NCBI RefSeq assembly: GCF_030489605.1
Contig: NZ_JAUKFY010000012.1
Coordinates: forward strand, 1-64,000
Reading direction: 5' to 3'
DNA: 64,000 nucleotides
Source: Brevibacillus laterosporus
GTDB taxonomy: Bacteria; Bacillota; Bacilli; Brevibacillales; Brevibacillaceae
Under the pieces are notes generated by a model. It did not search any database. It worked only from the letters and a program-made list of their open reading frames with translations, and had not been told where the DNA came from. Shown in pieces: positions 55,412 to 64,000 of the stretch; the first letter of the stretch is position 1, and each line of letters starts with the position of its first letter. Position numbers and translations under genes: made by a program.

Positions 55412-58400
55412 TTATTTTCCTGCAGCTCGCATGATATCAAAAACCGTTTCACTAAATAAACGCGGTGAAATAGTAGAAATCGGTAAAGGCTGGCTCTTTT
55501 CATAGTAATAATAACGATCAAATTTATTGGCATAAAAGGCTAAGCTTTCTAAAGAGATATCCTCCATGCCATCATAATAAGAGATACTAGCACCGCTGAA
55601 TTTCAGCTCCACAATCATATCTCCATATTCTTTATAGAATTCATGATAGAAGCCTGCATCCTGTGCCACTCCTTTATACCAGCCATACTTCTCCATCGTT
55701 TTAGGAAAGGCAGTTGGTGAATATTCTTCTGCTGGCAGATCGGTAACTCGATTCGTTTTTAGATGTTCTTCAGTTGGAAAGTAGAGCTTTCGATCCAACT
55801 GAGGAAACGGCTGCTTCATTTCATAATCCTCAAGCTGTGTTTGCCAGGCTTGCAGGTCTTCTTTTGTAAGCTCGATCGGATGCACCAAGCCAATAAGCGC
55901 ATCTTCCTTTAATTCATACTCTTCTTCATCTACCGTATTGAAAGTGCCATCTTCCATGTAACGGAAGGTATCTGTTAGTTTGCCATCCTCATACACTCCC
56001 CAGATAAGCCCTATCGCAAACTTCTGCATCATCACGTTTTCTACAAAGAGATTTTTCCAAGCTGTTATGCTCCACAGCCTTTGTTTAGAGAGCGATTCTT
56101 CCAGTCGTAAGGATTGAATCGTAACGAGATTTTTTACATCCTTCTTCAATTGGGCGAACTCCAATTTAGCTTGTTCAGCTAAGGTAGCATCATCCTTTTG
56201 TGCAGGTGCAGGTAAATTTTTAACTACCTTTCCCGTTTCATCATTGGTTACATGTAATTGGCGGTCATTATTTACTTTTACGGTAAACGTTCTCTGTCCG
56301 TAGCTGAAAATGCGCTTTCCTCGTTGGTCGAAGCCTAGTGTCGTAACTAATCGATCCTCTAATTCCTCAGGCGTTATTTTTAAGTTCTGCGCTGCCATGG
56401 TTAGGGCTTCCGCTGCCGCTGCCTTCACCTGTCTATTTTTCACAGTCCGTTTCATCTGATCAATGGTCACAAAGGCCGCTATTTCTTGCATAAAGGACAG
56501 GGCTTTAACTGCATCTGATGCAAGTGCACCTCGTCCTGCTTCCGCCCATACCTTGATCTGTTTGCTTAACTCATCTATGATTCTTCGATCTCCAAGAGAG
56601 GTGCATACAAACAAGACCCATTTTTCCTTAGCAGGAGCCTGATTAGCCAGCCAGATCGCGTATAATTCCATTGCAAAATCAGCTAATGAATTGGGAGCGG
56701 CATAGTCCTTCACCTTTAAAACATGAGGGTTGGGTGCTGTCGTAAATTCAACAGATTGTGTCAAAATGTATTCTTTTACTTCTGCATCCAGCTCCCCGCC
56801 TTCTTTATCTAGCAGTACAGGGAATTGTTCAATCATCAGCCATTTCAACCGTGCTAGCTTTCTTTTGTCTACTACGGTTCCAAAGGTTGCATGTGCTTTA
56901 TCTGGACTTTGGTTAGCAGCATCGATTAAATTTTGCAGTAACGTTTTGAACTTAGCACTCGTCTCATTTGATAGCAGCTCCTGATAGATGCTTTGATAAT
57001 CCTCTACTCCTCGCATGGCGTCTAATGCCAGCTCTTTTAGCTTAGCTTTCTTTTCCCTCTGATAGATACGAATATACAGGTCTTTGTTTTTTATATTCGT
57101 AAACTCTGCTTGCGCTATGCTGCTTGCTTTTTTAGAAGTATCTTGCAGCCCTAGCTGAATGGCTTGACAGTAGTAATCTTGGCTTAGCTCATTCTTTTTC
57201 TCAAAAATATTTTCTAAAATGGCCGTTCTTGCTTCAGCACCTAATTGACTGTACAATTGTAGACTTTTTTCGATATTTCCTAAAACAATTCTTTGGTAGG
57301 AATCCTCTGACAGCTCGCTATAATAATCAATTGAACCTTTATAATTAAGGATATGAAGTAAAAAACGATCAATATTCACCTGTGGATGATCCGCATACGC
57401 AGCTATCCATTTCTCAGGGTCAAATGCAGGCGAGGAGAACAGCATATGAATAAGGGACATGTTCTCTTGTTGGGTCCCATAATGACTCAGAAAAGCGACA
57501 AATCGTTCAATGATGGGATTCTCCACTGGTAGGAGCGTAAATAAAAATAATTGATCCTTTATATCATAGGAATTAAATTTAGCAGCAGATGAAGCTGGCT
57601 GAGCAAATTCATCCAATATTTCTTGCAGAGACAGCTTTGCGGTAAGGTAGCGATAGAGCTTATGCGTTCTGTTATTTTCCTTGAGGGAAGCAAGCACCAT
57701 ATCATGCAATGTTACATTCTGATCTGACATATCAATCCCGTGATCCTGAAGTGTCTTGAATATGTATCCCTTCATTAACCAATCCGACACAAGCACCATC
57801 GCTCTTTTCGCTCTGCCGGTATTCACAAGCAATCTATTTTCTACCGTTTGCCACTCAACTCGATAACCGCGCATTTCCCTAATTGCGCAGATAATTAATT
57901 CATATGGTTCTGTCAATGGCATAATCCCTTCAAGCATTTCGTACAGGTCCGCTCCCTGCTCTCGATACTCGGAAGATAAGGAATTGATTACATCAAGCGG
58001 AACAATTTCATAGAGCAAGGTCATTGCACGTAATAGCTCCCGATCCAGTTCATTTTGTTGCTCTAAGAAATTGGCTTTGCTGCCTCGTACATTTACTCGG
58101 TAGAGAAGAGCCGCTGGAACTAGCATTGCATATAGATTAAACTCAGAACGGCTGAGTGTTTTCTCTGTTTGAGACTCAGGAATCAGTTGAAACTGCTTTT
58201 GAATAGCCTCTATCTTCTGCTTGTGGATTTGTTTATCCAAATAAATAGCAGATACACAATCTTTTTTCGCCAAGGGATTAGAAGCTAATGCTTTTATTGC
58301 TGTCGAAATCTCTTGCTGTAAGCCCTCTACATTCTCAGTAAGCAGATAGTACATAAAGGGTTCAATTTGCTCCTTTATCTCTTCAAGATAGCTGCTGTCA

Positions 58401-58963
58401 ATAAGAGACAGGTAATGGAGCGTTAGCAACAGAGGAACAGCAGATTCTGTGACGGAATATGAGTTTTTTACACTTGATGTATAATTCTTGATAAGCGTGT
58501 CGACATAATAGGAAATAGCTGCATCTCCTATATATTTCCGCGTATCACACAGTTGGCGGATAGCGGTCTGTTTTTGTTCCTCTACATCCTTGATGGCTTG
58601 TGACAGCATGATCGTTTTCGCAAAATCCCCAATGCAAATACGAAGTACGTTACTTTTATGGCTTTCATTTGCACTCGTTTTAAAGAGAATAGCTGCTGCT
58701 CTAAAGAAGGCTTCGTCTGTCCCGTTTTTCCCCATCTTTTCTAGATGAGACATGCAAGCATAGGCATATACTTTTGGATGGACAAGAATACTAGGAAACT
58801 TGTCCGACTCTCCAGATACATAAGCAATAATCTGATTATACTGACTGGAGTCAATGGAATAGCTTTGCGGATTATGTCTGGAATAATGTCCAGGGTAGTC
58901 TTTAACAAATTTATCAGCAAATTGAGTGATTAACGGATTACTTCCTATTTTTTTTAAAATCAT
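55412..58963 (-). CDS. DUF4132-family large protein (MolR/YehI-like)
   Basis: The 1183-aa protein has a long helical-repeat N-terminal part (HEAT-like) and a C-terminal DUF4132 region (about 940-1180; QKFAIGLIWGVYEDGKL, VHPIELTKEDLQAW, YYDGMEDISL). Members are large, poorly understood proteins often next to MoxR/VWA genes. No catalytic site is visible. GGAGGATTTTCG precedes the ATG. The gene following on the strand is the SWIM protein. Confidence 0.82.
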   Translation of the reverse strand: MILKKIGSNPLITQFADKFVKDYPGHYSRHNPQSYSIDSSQYNQIIAYVSGESDKFPSILVHPKVYAYACMSHLEKMGKNGTDEAFFRAAAILFKTSANESHKSNVLRICIGDFAKTIMLSQAIKDVEEQKQTAIRQLCDTRKYIGDAAISYYVDTLIKNYTSSVKNSYSVTESAVPLLLTLHYLSLIDSSYLEEIKEQIEPFMYYLLTENVEGLQQEISTAIKALASNPLAKKDCVSAIYLDKQIHKQKIEAIQKQFQLIPESQTEKTLSRSEFNLYAMLVPAALLYRVNVRGSKANFLEQQNELDRELLRAMTLLYEIVPLDVINSLSSEYREQGADLYEMLEGIMPLTEPYELIICAIREMRGYRVEWQTVENRLLVNTGRAKRAMVLVSDWLMKGYIFKTLQDHGIDMSDQNVTLHDMVLASLKENNRTHKLYRYLTAKLSLQEILDEFAQPASSAAKFNSYDIKDQLFLFTLLPVENPIIERFVAFLSHYGTQQENMSLIHMLFSSPAFDPEKWIAAYADHPQVNIDRFLLHILNYKGSIDYYSELSEDSYQRIVLGNIEKSLQLYSQLGAEARTAILENIFEKKNELSQDYYCQAIQLGLQDTSKKASSIAQAEFTNIKNKDLYIRIYQREKKAKLKELALDAMRGVEDYQSIYQELLSNETSAKFKTLLQNLIDAANQSPDKAHATFGTVVDKRKLARLKWLMIEQFPVLLDKEGGELDAEVKEYILTQSVEFTTAPNPHVLKVKDYAAPNSLADFAMELYAIWLANQAPAKEKWVLFVCTSLGDRRIIDELSKQIKVWAEAGRGALASDAVKALSFMQEIAAFVTIDQMKRTVKNRQVKAAAAEALTMAAQNLKITPEELEDRLVTTLGFDQRGKRIFSYGQRTFTVKVNNDRQLHVTNDETGKVVKNLPAPAQKDDATLAEQAKLEFAQLKKDVKNLVTIQSLRLEESLSKQRLWSITAWKNLFVENVMMQKFAIGLIWGVYEDGKLTDTFRYMEDGTFNTVDEEEYELKEDALIGLVHPIELTKEDLQAWQTQLEDYEMKQPFPQLDRKLYFPTEEHLKTNRVTDLPAEEYSPTAFPKTMEKYGWYKGVAQDAGFYHEFYKEYGDMIVELKFSGASISYYDGMEDISLESLAFYANKFDRYYYYEKSQPLPISTISPRLFSETVFDIMRAAGK

Positions 58964-58996
58964 CGAAAATCCTCCTTAATATGCCCTCTGATTAGG

Positions 58997-60139
58997 TTAT
59001 GAGGTGATAATCTTACCAACCCAACGCGCCAGCTCATCTGGCGTAATGGCAGCAACATGCGCTCCCATATCAGCCAAGGTCCGTGCGGCGTGCTGGTTAT
59101 ACACTCCGTTTCCTTCAAAATCCAAAGCAGTAAGAACAAGGAATCTGCAGCCCGTATCAATAATCTCTTTACTGGTACGATACATGTCATGAATGGAGTA
59201 GCCTTCCTCCAAATCGCTCACTAAAATAAAGATTGTTTTGTTGGGGTTTTCAAGCAAAGTCTTCCCATATTTCAGCGCCTTTGCGATATGTGTCCCTCCT
59301 CCTAACTGAACACTCATCAATAGATCGACAGGGTCTTCTAATTGATCAGTCAAATCTACTACCTGTGTATCAAAAATAATGAGGTTCGTTTTAAGAGAAG
59401 ACAGTTGATGAAAAATGCTTGCCATGACAGAGCTGTATATTACTGAGTCGAGCATACTCCCACTCTCATCTACAGCTATAATAATGTTCCATTTATTTTG
59501 TTGCTGGGTATTGCTGTGAAAATATACTTCATCTAAAAATAGGCGTTTTTTTTGTTTATCGTAATTCTTCAGATTTTTTCTGATTGTTCGCGTATAATCC
59601 AGATTTTTAATCGACTTTATGTATCCCCTGCGATGATAATTACGCTTGCCCACAACACTCGTTTTTATTTGAAATTCAAGTGTTCTTTTTAAGTCCTCTA
59701 CGACCCTTCGCACCATGTCCTTGGCTGTTTTGACCACTTCGCCCTTCATATATCCTTTAAATTGAAGAATATTTTTTAGCAATGTCATATTAGGCTCAAG
59801 CTTTTCAAGCACTTTTTTGTCCGTGAGCAGCTCGATCATGTTGTACTTTTCAATCGCTTGCTTTTCAAGAATCTCAACCGTTTTCTTCGGAAAAATGGTA
59901 CGGATTTTACGTATCCAGGTAGGAACAGTAAGCTGGGAGCTTCCCTGTCCGCCTTTCGCGCGATACCCTTGCTCTTCTGTATACTCTCGATTGTAGAGGT
60001 AGCCAAGGATGTCATCTATTTCAGAGTAGGTAAAATCAGCCTCTTTATAGCCATCAATGCTATTTAATGATTCTTTGGAATTCTCGCCCAATAATAACCT
60101 CCAGCGATTGAGATTCTCTTTGTTTAGATGAGGTTCCAT
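58997..60139 (-). CDS. VWA-domain protein (YehP-like)
   Basis: The 380-aa protein carries a C-terminal von Willebrand A domain (about 205-380) with a full metal-ion-dependent adhesion site: IIIAVDESGSMLDS, GGGTHIAKAL and FILVSDLEEG. VWA proteins act with MoxR ATPases as substrate adaptors or chaperone partners. It starts inside the DUF5682 gene (16-nt overlap). Confidence 0.88.
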   Translation of the reverse strand: MEPHLNKENLNRWRLLLGENSKESLNSIDGYKEADFTYSEIDDILGYLYNREYTEEQGYRAKGGQGSSQLTVPTWIRKIRTIFPKKTVEILEKQAIEKYNMIELLTDKKVLEKLEPNMTLLKNILQFKGYMKGEVVKTAKDMVRRVVEDLKRTLEFQIKTSVVGKRNYHRRGYIKSIKNLDYTRTIRKNLKNYDKQKKRLFLDEVYFHSNTQQQNKWNIIIAVDESGSMLDSVIYSSVMASIFHQLSSLKTNLIIFDTQVVDLTDQLEDPVDLLMSVQLGGGTHIAKALKYGKTLLENPNKTIFILVSDLEEGYSIHDMYRTSKEIIDTGCRFLVLTALDFEGNGVYNQHAARTLADMGAHVAAITPDELARWVGKIITS

Positions 60140-62505
60140 TTTGCAAACTCCTTCTCAATAGCCTGATCCAGCTTCCTCGCCTGCTGCAGTAGTCGTTCCT
60201 CAATGACAGGAGCTTGCACATCCTCTGCGGTAGTTTGGAATAGAGAGGCCACTTTCTCTGAAATAAGCATAATCTCCATAGGTGTAAAATAAGTAAAAGC
60301 TAGACGCAGCTCTGGTGCAATCTGCAAAAACTCCTCATAAGACAGCCTGCCAATCAAATTGTTCAAATCCTCTAGCAACTGTTTATCGTGCAGAAGCACA
60401 TCACGAGCTATTGTAAATACCCCTTGTAAATACGCAGCAGTATGCAACATGTTTTCAGGAGTACCAAGCATATACGCCCTTGCTTTTAACGCTATTTCCT
60501 CTCGATCCAATACGTCCAGATTGCATAAAATAGCGATGATAACGCCTTTAAGCCGAGGTAAAATATCATTGACGGCAAGGAGACTAGCAAGTTGATCTTT
60601 AAAAATATCAACGGAAAGCCCCCAGCTCTCCTTGGAGGAAAGCATGTAAAGAAATTTTAGATTTTCTACGACGTGATTTATTTCATCTGGGTTAGGCTTT
60701 GTGATCTCATAGATTTTTGTTACGGCATGGTAATAAGTTTCCTCTATGAGCTTTTGCAATCGGTCCGTTTCCTTCAGCGCAAATAAGCGTTTTTGTTCAG
60801 AAAGAACTGTAAGTGTTTGAAGAGTTTGACAGAGAGAGACAAAGCTTCCATCTTTCTTGACAAACTCTTCAACCAGATTAAAAAGCATGCTGCTCAATTC
60901 CTCTAGTCCCATAAGCATTGACTTCAAAAGCCATTTAGCTGCCACTCTGCTATGATGATCCGGAAGCTCCTTCATACACTCTTCGATTTTCTGAATCGCC
61001 GCATCTCGAATGCTTCCTCCGTAAATCGAATTTTCGATGAGCCTCGCTTCTATGTAGGAGGAGTAGCTGTAGTCCCAGGTTTCTCTACCTAGATTAATAT
61101 TGCGATTTTCGAGCCAATCAGGCCCCGTGATTTTTTGACAGAACTCTGGCACTAAAAACTGTAGACAGTGAAAAAAGTAACTAGTCTCTCGATGCAGCGG
61201 TTTAGCATACAGGTCCACTGTCTTCTTATTTTTACTGGTTGTATGTAGTTTTAACTTATATGTTTTGCCTCTCTCTTGAAAATCGCGTACAATCGGCACA
61301 TCTAAATCATTCTTGGCAATTTTCCCAATTTTATCGCCCGTCAGTAGCTCTCGTAATGTATCCAAGGGCTGTAATGTAGCAAGTGAGAACTCGCCTTTTA
61401 CAAATGCAGAGGTAACAGCATCAAGTAACTCGTAGACCCCACCCTCCGATTTAGAACGAAAACTGGCAAGCCCCTGAACTAAATGATAGGCTTCAACAGC
61501 ATCCGAAACCGACGCCGTTTCTCCTTTTTCTCGCAAGCTCTTTATTAATTGTGCCAAGAAAAGAACCGCACTTTTGTTATAAGGATAAGCTTGCTTGTTC
61601 TGAATCGCCCTCCAGACCGTGTCATAGTAATTCACATAGGGCATACCGCTAGCATACCCATTTACATGATCCGCCTCACGAAAGGTATAAACCATCGGGT
61701 ATCCTTTTTCATTTTTTACTTGTTTGATTTTATAGGTTGAAACTCTATCCTCTAGTAATCCATAGGTATGGAACCCTCCTGTAACGACAAGGATTCTCGC
61801 ATATTCTTTTTGCGCTTTTACAATATGGTTCTTCATATGTGCTTCACGGATGAGGTGGCCTTCTGTCTCTAGCATCTCTTCCTCGTAGCACATTCTGGAG
61901 AAATAACAGTATGTATATACTTCCTTCACGAAATCCTCAGTAGATTTCTTGAGCCCTTCCACTTCAAAAACCTTTTCCCAAAGCTCATCAAAATGCCGAC
62001 AGTTCAGTTTTTGGCAAAGTTGTTTAATAAAAATTGAACTGGCAAGCAAAGTTTCGTCATGATAGGAGATTTTTCGGGATTCTTGATCCTCGTCATGCCC
62101 GTGTTCCTTACTTTCTTGCCGACTTCCGTAGCTTATATCAATGAATTGGGCGGGAATTCCCCTTCGTTTCGCTTCCTTTAAAGCCACGTATTCAGGGGAA
62201 TAATCTAGCAAGGGAAAATAGCAGGCATAGCTATGCTCTTCTTTATTGTAGGCATAATAGATACTGACGGGTGGCGCTGTATCCTCATGTGTCAGTATTT
62301 CAATCATATGATTGCTGTTCTCCGGTCCTTCCAACAGAATAATTTCTGGCTTATAGGCCTCAATCGCTTTTTTGAGGTGGAAAGAACAAGCAGGGCTGTG
62401 GTGACGAATCGGGAAATAGACAACCTGATTGGCAAGATTATAAATTTTTTTCTCACATAGCTCGGTTATCTGATCCATTTCTTCTGATTGTAAAAATCTC
62501 CCCAT
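60124..62505 (-). CDS. DUF5682-family protein (YehM-like)
   Basis: The 793-aa protein opens with YFPIRHHSPACSFHLKKAI and IILLEGPENSNHMI, the conserved block of DUF5682, with later TGGFHTYGL. The His/Glu-rich motif recalls TraB/ChaN-type folds, which suggests a metal-dependent enzyme, but function is unknown. It overlaps MoxR by 40 nt and VWA by 16 nt, implying tight coupling of stoichiometry. Confidence 0.85.
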   Translation of the reverse strand: MGRFLQSEEMDQITELCEKKIYNLANQVVYFPIRHHSPACSFHLKKAIEAYKPEIILLEGPENSNHMIEILTHEDTAPPVSIYYAYNKEEHSYACYFPLLDYSPEYVALKEAKRRGIPAQFIDISYGSRQESKEHGHDEDQESRKISYHDETLLASSIFIKQLCQKLNCRHFDELWEKVFEVEGLKKSTEDFVKEVYTYCYFSRMCYEEEMLETEGHLIREAHMKNHIVKAQKEYARILVVTGGFHTYGLLEDRVSTYKIKQVKNEKGYPMVYTFREADHVNGYASGMPYVNYYDTVWRAIQNKQAYPYNKSAVLFLAQLIKSLREKGETASVSDAVEAYHLVQGLASFRSKSEGGVYELLDAVTSAFVKGEFSLATLQPLDTLRELLTGDKIGKIAKNDLDVPIVRDFQERGKTYKLKLHTTSKNKKTVDLYAKPLHRETSYFFHCLQFLVPEFCQKITGPDWLENRNINLGRETWDYSYSSYIEARLIENSIYGGSIRDAAIQKIEECMKELPDHHSRVAAKWLLKSMLMGLEELSSMLFNLVEEFVKKDGSFVSLCQTLQTLTVLSEQKRLFALKETDRLQKLIEETYYHAVTKIYEITKPNPDEINHVVENLKFLYMLSSKESWGLSVDIFKDQLASLLAVNDILPRLKGVIIAILCNLDVLDREEIALKARAYMLGTPENMLHTAAYLQGVFTIARDVLLHDKQLLEDLNNLIGRLSYEEFLQIAPELRLAFTYFTPMEIMLISEKVASLFQTTAEDVQAPVIEERLLQQARKLDQAIEKEFAKWNLI

Positions 62506-63575
62506 AAGCTCTCTTCCTTTGCCCTTTGTTTCACAACCTTTGAAAAATAGGTTTGCAGGATATGAATATCCTTATGATTCTCCTTCGCTACAGCACCCAG
62601 CATATTTTGAACCAACCGTTCTAAAGTAATAGGCTTATGATCATAAAAATAAGAGGTCATCGCACTCTGAACATAGACAGAAACAGCTTCAGCAGTACTC
62701 ATGACGGCTTGTGGACTATCAATTTTATAGCCTTCTAACGTTTCCCCTGTTCGCAATTCTAAAAACGTGGTAGCGAGAACTTCTACGATGGAAGAGTCAA
62801 CAGCAATGTCAATCCCACTTTGTTGCAACATGTTCCTAGATTGGGATTCAATGATTTGCGCCTCCATTTTCACATGGTTGACAGGGAAAATCGTTTCAAA
62901 ATTAAATCTTCGTTTTAAGGCGCTGCTCATTTCATTTACGCCTTTATCACGAATGTTTGCCGTAGCGATAATATTAAAACCTGGTTTTGCAAACAAAATC
63001 CCATCTTCAATTTCAGGTATATTCATCACCTTGTCGCTTAAAATGCTAATTAATACATCCTGGACTTCAAACGGGCATCGTGTAATCTCTTCAAAACGGG
63101 TAATAATGCCTTTTTTCATCCCTTTATATAAAGGAGAAGGAACTAAAGCCTCAAAACTAGGACCTTTATCTAATAGCATGGCATAATTCCAGGAATACTT
63201 AATCATGTCCTCCGTCGTCCCTGCAGTACCTTGAATCGTATTGGTACTTATTCCTGATATCGCCGCTGATAATAGTTCACTTAGCATTGTTTTTGCCGTC
63301 CCTGGTTCACCCACTAGCATTAGCCCTCGATTACCGGCTAATGAGACAATGGCTCTTTCAATTAGCACGTCATCGCCGTAAAATTTCTTTGTGATGGTAA
63401 TTTGTTCCTCACCTAGCTTTAGCGGAGCCTCTGCACCCAGAATAAAATCTCTGACAGATTTCGGGGACAATAGCCAATTTGGAGGTTTAGAACCTTTGTC
63501 ATTTGCTACTAGGGCTTTTAGCTCGGTTTCATACAACGTTTCCACCGGGGGCTTCATGGTCATCATAGGCTCCAC
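62466..63575 (-). CDS. MoxR-type AAA+ ATPase (YehL-like)
   Basis: The 369-aa protein has Walker A GEPGTAKTMLSELL (about residue 93), Walker B RFEEITRC, sensor 1 NIIATANIRDKG and an arginine-finger region SSALKRRFNFETIFP. MoxR proteins use ATP to remodel or activate partners, often VWA proteins. It is the first gene of the operon. GTG 63575 follows AAGGA by 6 nt. Confidence 0.9.
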   Translation of the reverse strand: MEPMMTMKPPVETLYETELKALVANDKGSKPPNWLLSPKSVRDFILGAEAPLKLGEEQITITKKFYGDDVLIERAIVSLAGNRGLMLVGEPGTAKTMLSELLSAAISGISTNTIQGTAGTTEDMIKYSWNYAMLLDKGPSFEALVPSPLYKGMKKGIITRFEEITRCPFEVQDVLISILSDKVMNIPEIEDGILFAKPGFNIIATANIRDKGVNEMSSALKRRFNFETIFPVNHVKMEAQIIESQSRNMLQQSGIDIAVDSSIVEVLATTFLELRTGETLEGYKIDSPQAVMSTAEAVSVYVQSAMTSYFYDHKPITLERLVQNMLGAVAKENHKDIHILQTYFSKVVKQRAKEESLWGDFYNQKKWIR

Positions 63576-63843
63576 AGCACATCCTTTCTTCTAGCATTCC
63601 TTCCCGGATTGGAAAGGTATTCCTTTTATTAAGGAAGAACTATACATGGTATAACAAAATATGATTTACTGCCACAAGGGCAGAAAGTCTCAATGTAGGA
63701 TATACGGGCATTAACAGCAATATTATTGGGTAAATAAGGGGATTGTCGGATGAATTTTTGACATAACTTTCTGGTTTTACGTCTTTTATGCATGGCACCA
63801 CAGCGACTTGTCATAGAATCTTTTTTTTTGGCTATAACAACAT
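63576..63843. other. Region upstream of the MoxR operon
   Basis: It should hold the operon promoter. A minus-strand frame (about 63629-63811) reads a Cys-rich small protein ending around FCPCGSKSYFVIPC, but has no ribosome site. It may be non-coding. Confidence 0.35.
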
Positions 63844-63868
63844 AAAAAGACGCTAGAAGCGCCTTTTT
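63844..63868 (-). terminator. Terminator of the truncated gene at the right edge
   Basis: AAAAAGACGC and GCGCCTTTTT form a short stem with a five-base loop and T-rich ends on both strands. Confidence 0.65.
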
Positions 63869-63908
63869 ATAAACAGCGATATATAGAAAAGAACTTGTAT
63901 CTTTTAGT

Positions 63909-64000
63909 TTATTCATCAACTTTTTTATAAGTAACCAGCCAATTATCACCCTCATCTTCGACCTTCTCCAGAACATACTTAGTAAGGGCATAACAACCTC
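63909..64000 (-). CDS. 3' end of a gene entering from the right edge (partial)
   Basis: The frame ends YVLEKVEDEGDNWLVTYKKV, then Asp-Glu and TAA at 63909, followed by a terminator. Only about 30 codons are in the window. No family could be assigned. Confidence 0.5.
   Translation of the reverse strand, partial: GCYALTKYVLEKVEDEGDNWLVTYKKVDE

Noticed and set aside
63629-63991. 120-codon minus-strand ORF
   Set aside because: Its 5' half is out of frame with a better-supported gene end (63909-64000) and it crosses a terminator. Only a short Cys-rich 3' part remains possible.

Overview
The window looks like a chromosomal segment of a low-GC, spore-forming Bacillales. Brevibacillus, perhaps close to B. 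laterosporus, is my best guess. This is inferred from GGAGG-type ribosome binding sites, a Qox-type quinol oxidase, the GlpP-controlled glycerol operon, a YtaF-like sporulation protein, a Spo0E-like phosphatase and an NRPS operon. No rRNA, tRNA, CRISPR array or intact insertion sequence was seen.

Region 1 (1-12.8 kb) is a peptide-signalling neighbourhood. It holds three large XRE/TPR regulators (A, B and C), each followed on the same strand by a short ORF for a secreted peptide that starts in or just beyond the regulator stop. Regulators A and C are paralogues of identical length (470 aa). Their peptides differ over most of their length but end in the same pattern, Tyr-[Glu/Asp]-His-Gly-[Val/Ile]-Gly-Gly. 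Two paralogous small XRE repressors with duplicated operator regions lie between A and C. They bracket an operon of a PLP decarboxylase-like protein, an aminotransferase and an EamA exporter, plus a YtaF-like gene. A Spo0E-like phosphatase, apparently starting at ATT, follows.

Region 2 (12.8-31.5 kb) is mostly housekeeping: PpaC, a CapA-like protein, a decayed MFS transporter, an M20 amidohydrolase, a lipoprotein, the qoxABCD operon, an aldo/keto reductase divergent from a MocR regulator, PhzF, a metallophosphoesterase, and glpF-glpK-glpD. Two matching leader terminators, before glpF and before glpD, carry a shared GlpP-type element; glpP lies just upstream.

Region 3 (31.5-45.5 kb) is an NRPS operon of two synthetases and a GNAT acetyltransferase, read leftward into glpP. 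The predicted line is starter-C, A1 (Ser-like code), PCP, C, A2 (basic-residue-like code), PCP, C, then a half-C, A3 (exact Thr code), PCP, TE. It predicts an N-acylated tripeptide. A HXXEE membrane protein, a TetR regulator and a gene remnant lie upstream.

Region 4 (45.5-53 kb) holds an Lsa-like ABC-F resistance gene behind a leader ORF and terminator, a secreted DJ-1/PfpI protein, a decayed ThiF-like gene, and a Fur-box-associated siderophore locus (Btr-like regulator and trilactone-esterase-like hydrolase). A small hypothetical or spore-surface-like protein follows.

Region 5 (53.3-64 kb) is a six-gene leftward operon: MoxR AAA ATPase, DUF5682, VWA, DUF4132, SWIM and a 98-aa protein. It corresponds by family to the E. 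coli yehL/M/P/Q plus molR/yehI group. A truncated gene enters from the right edge.
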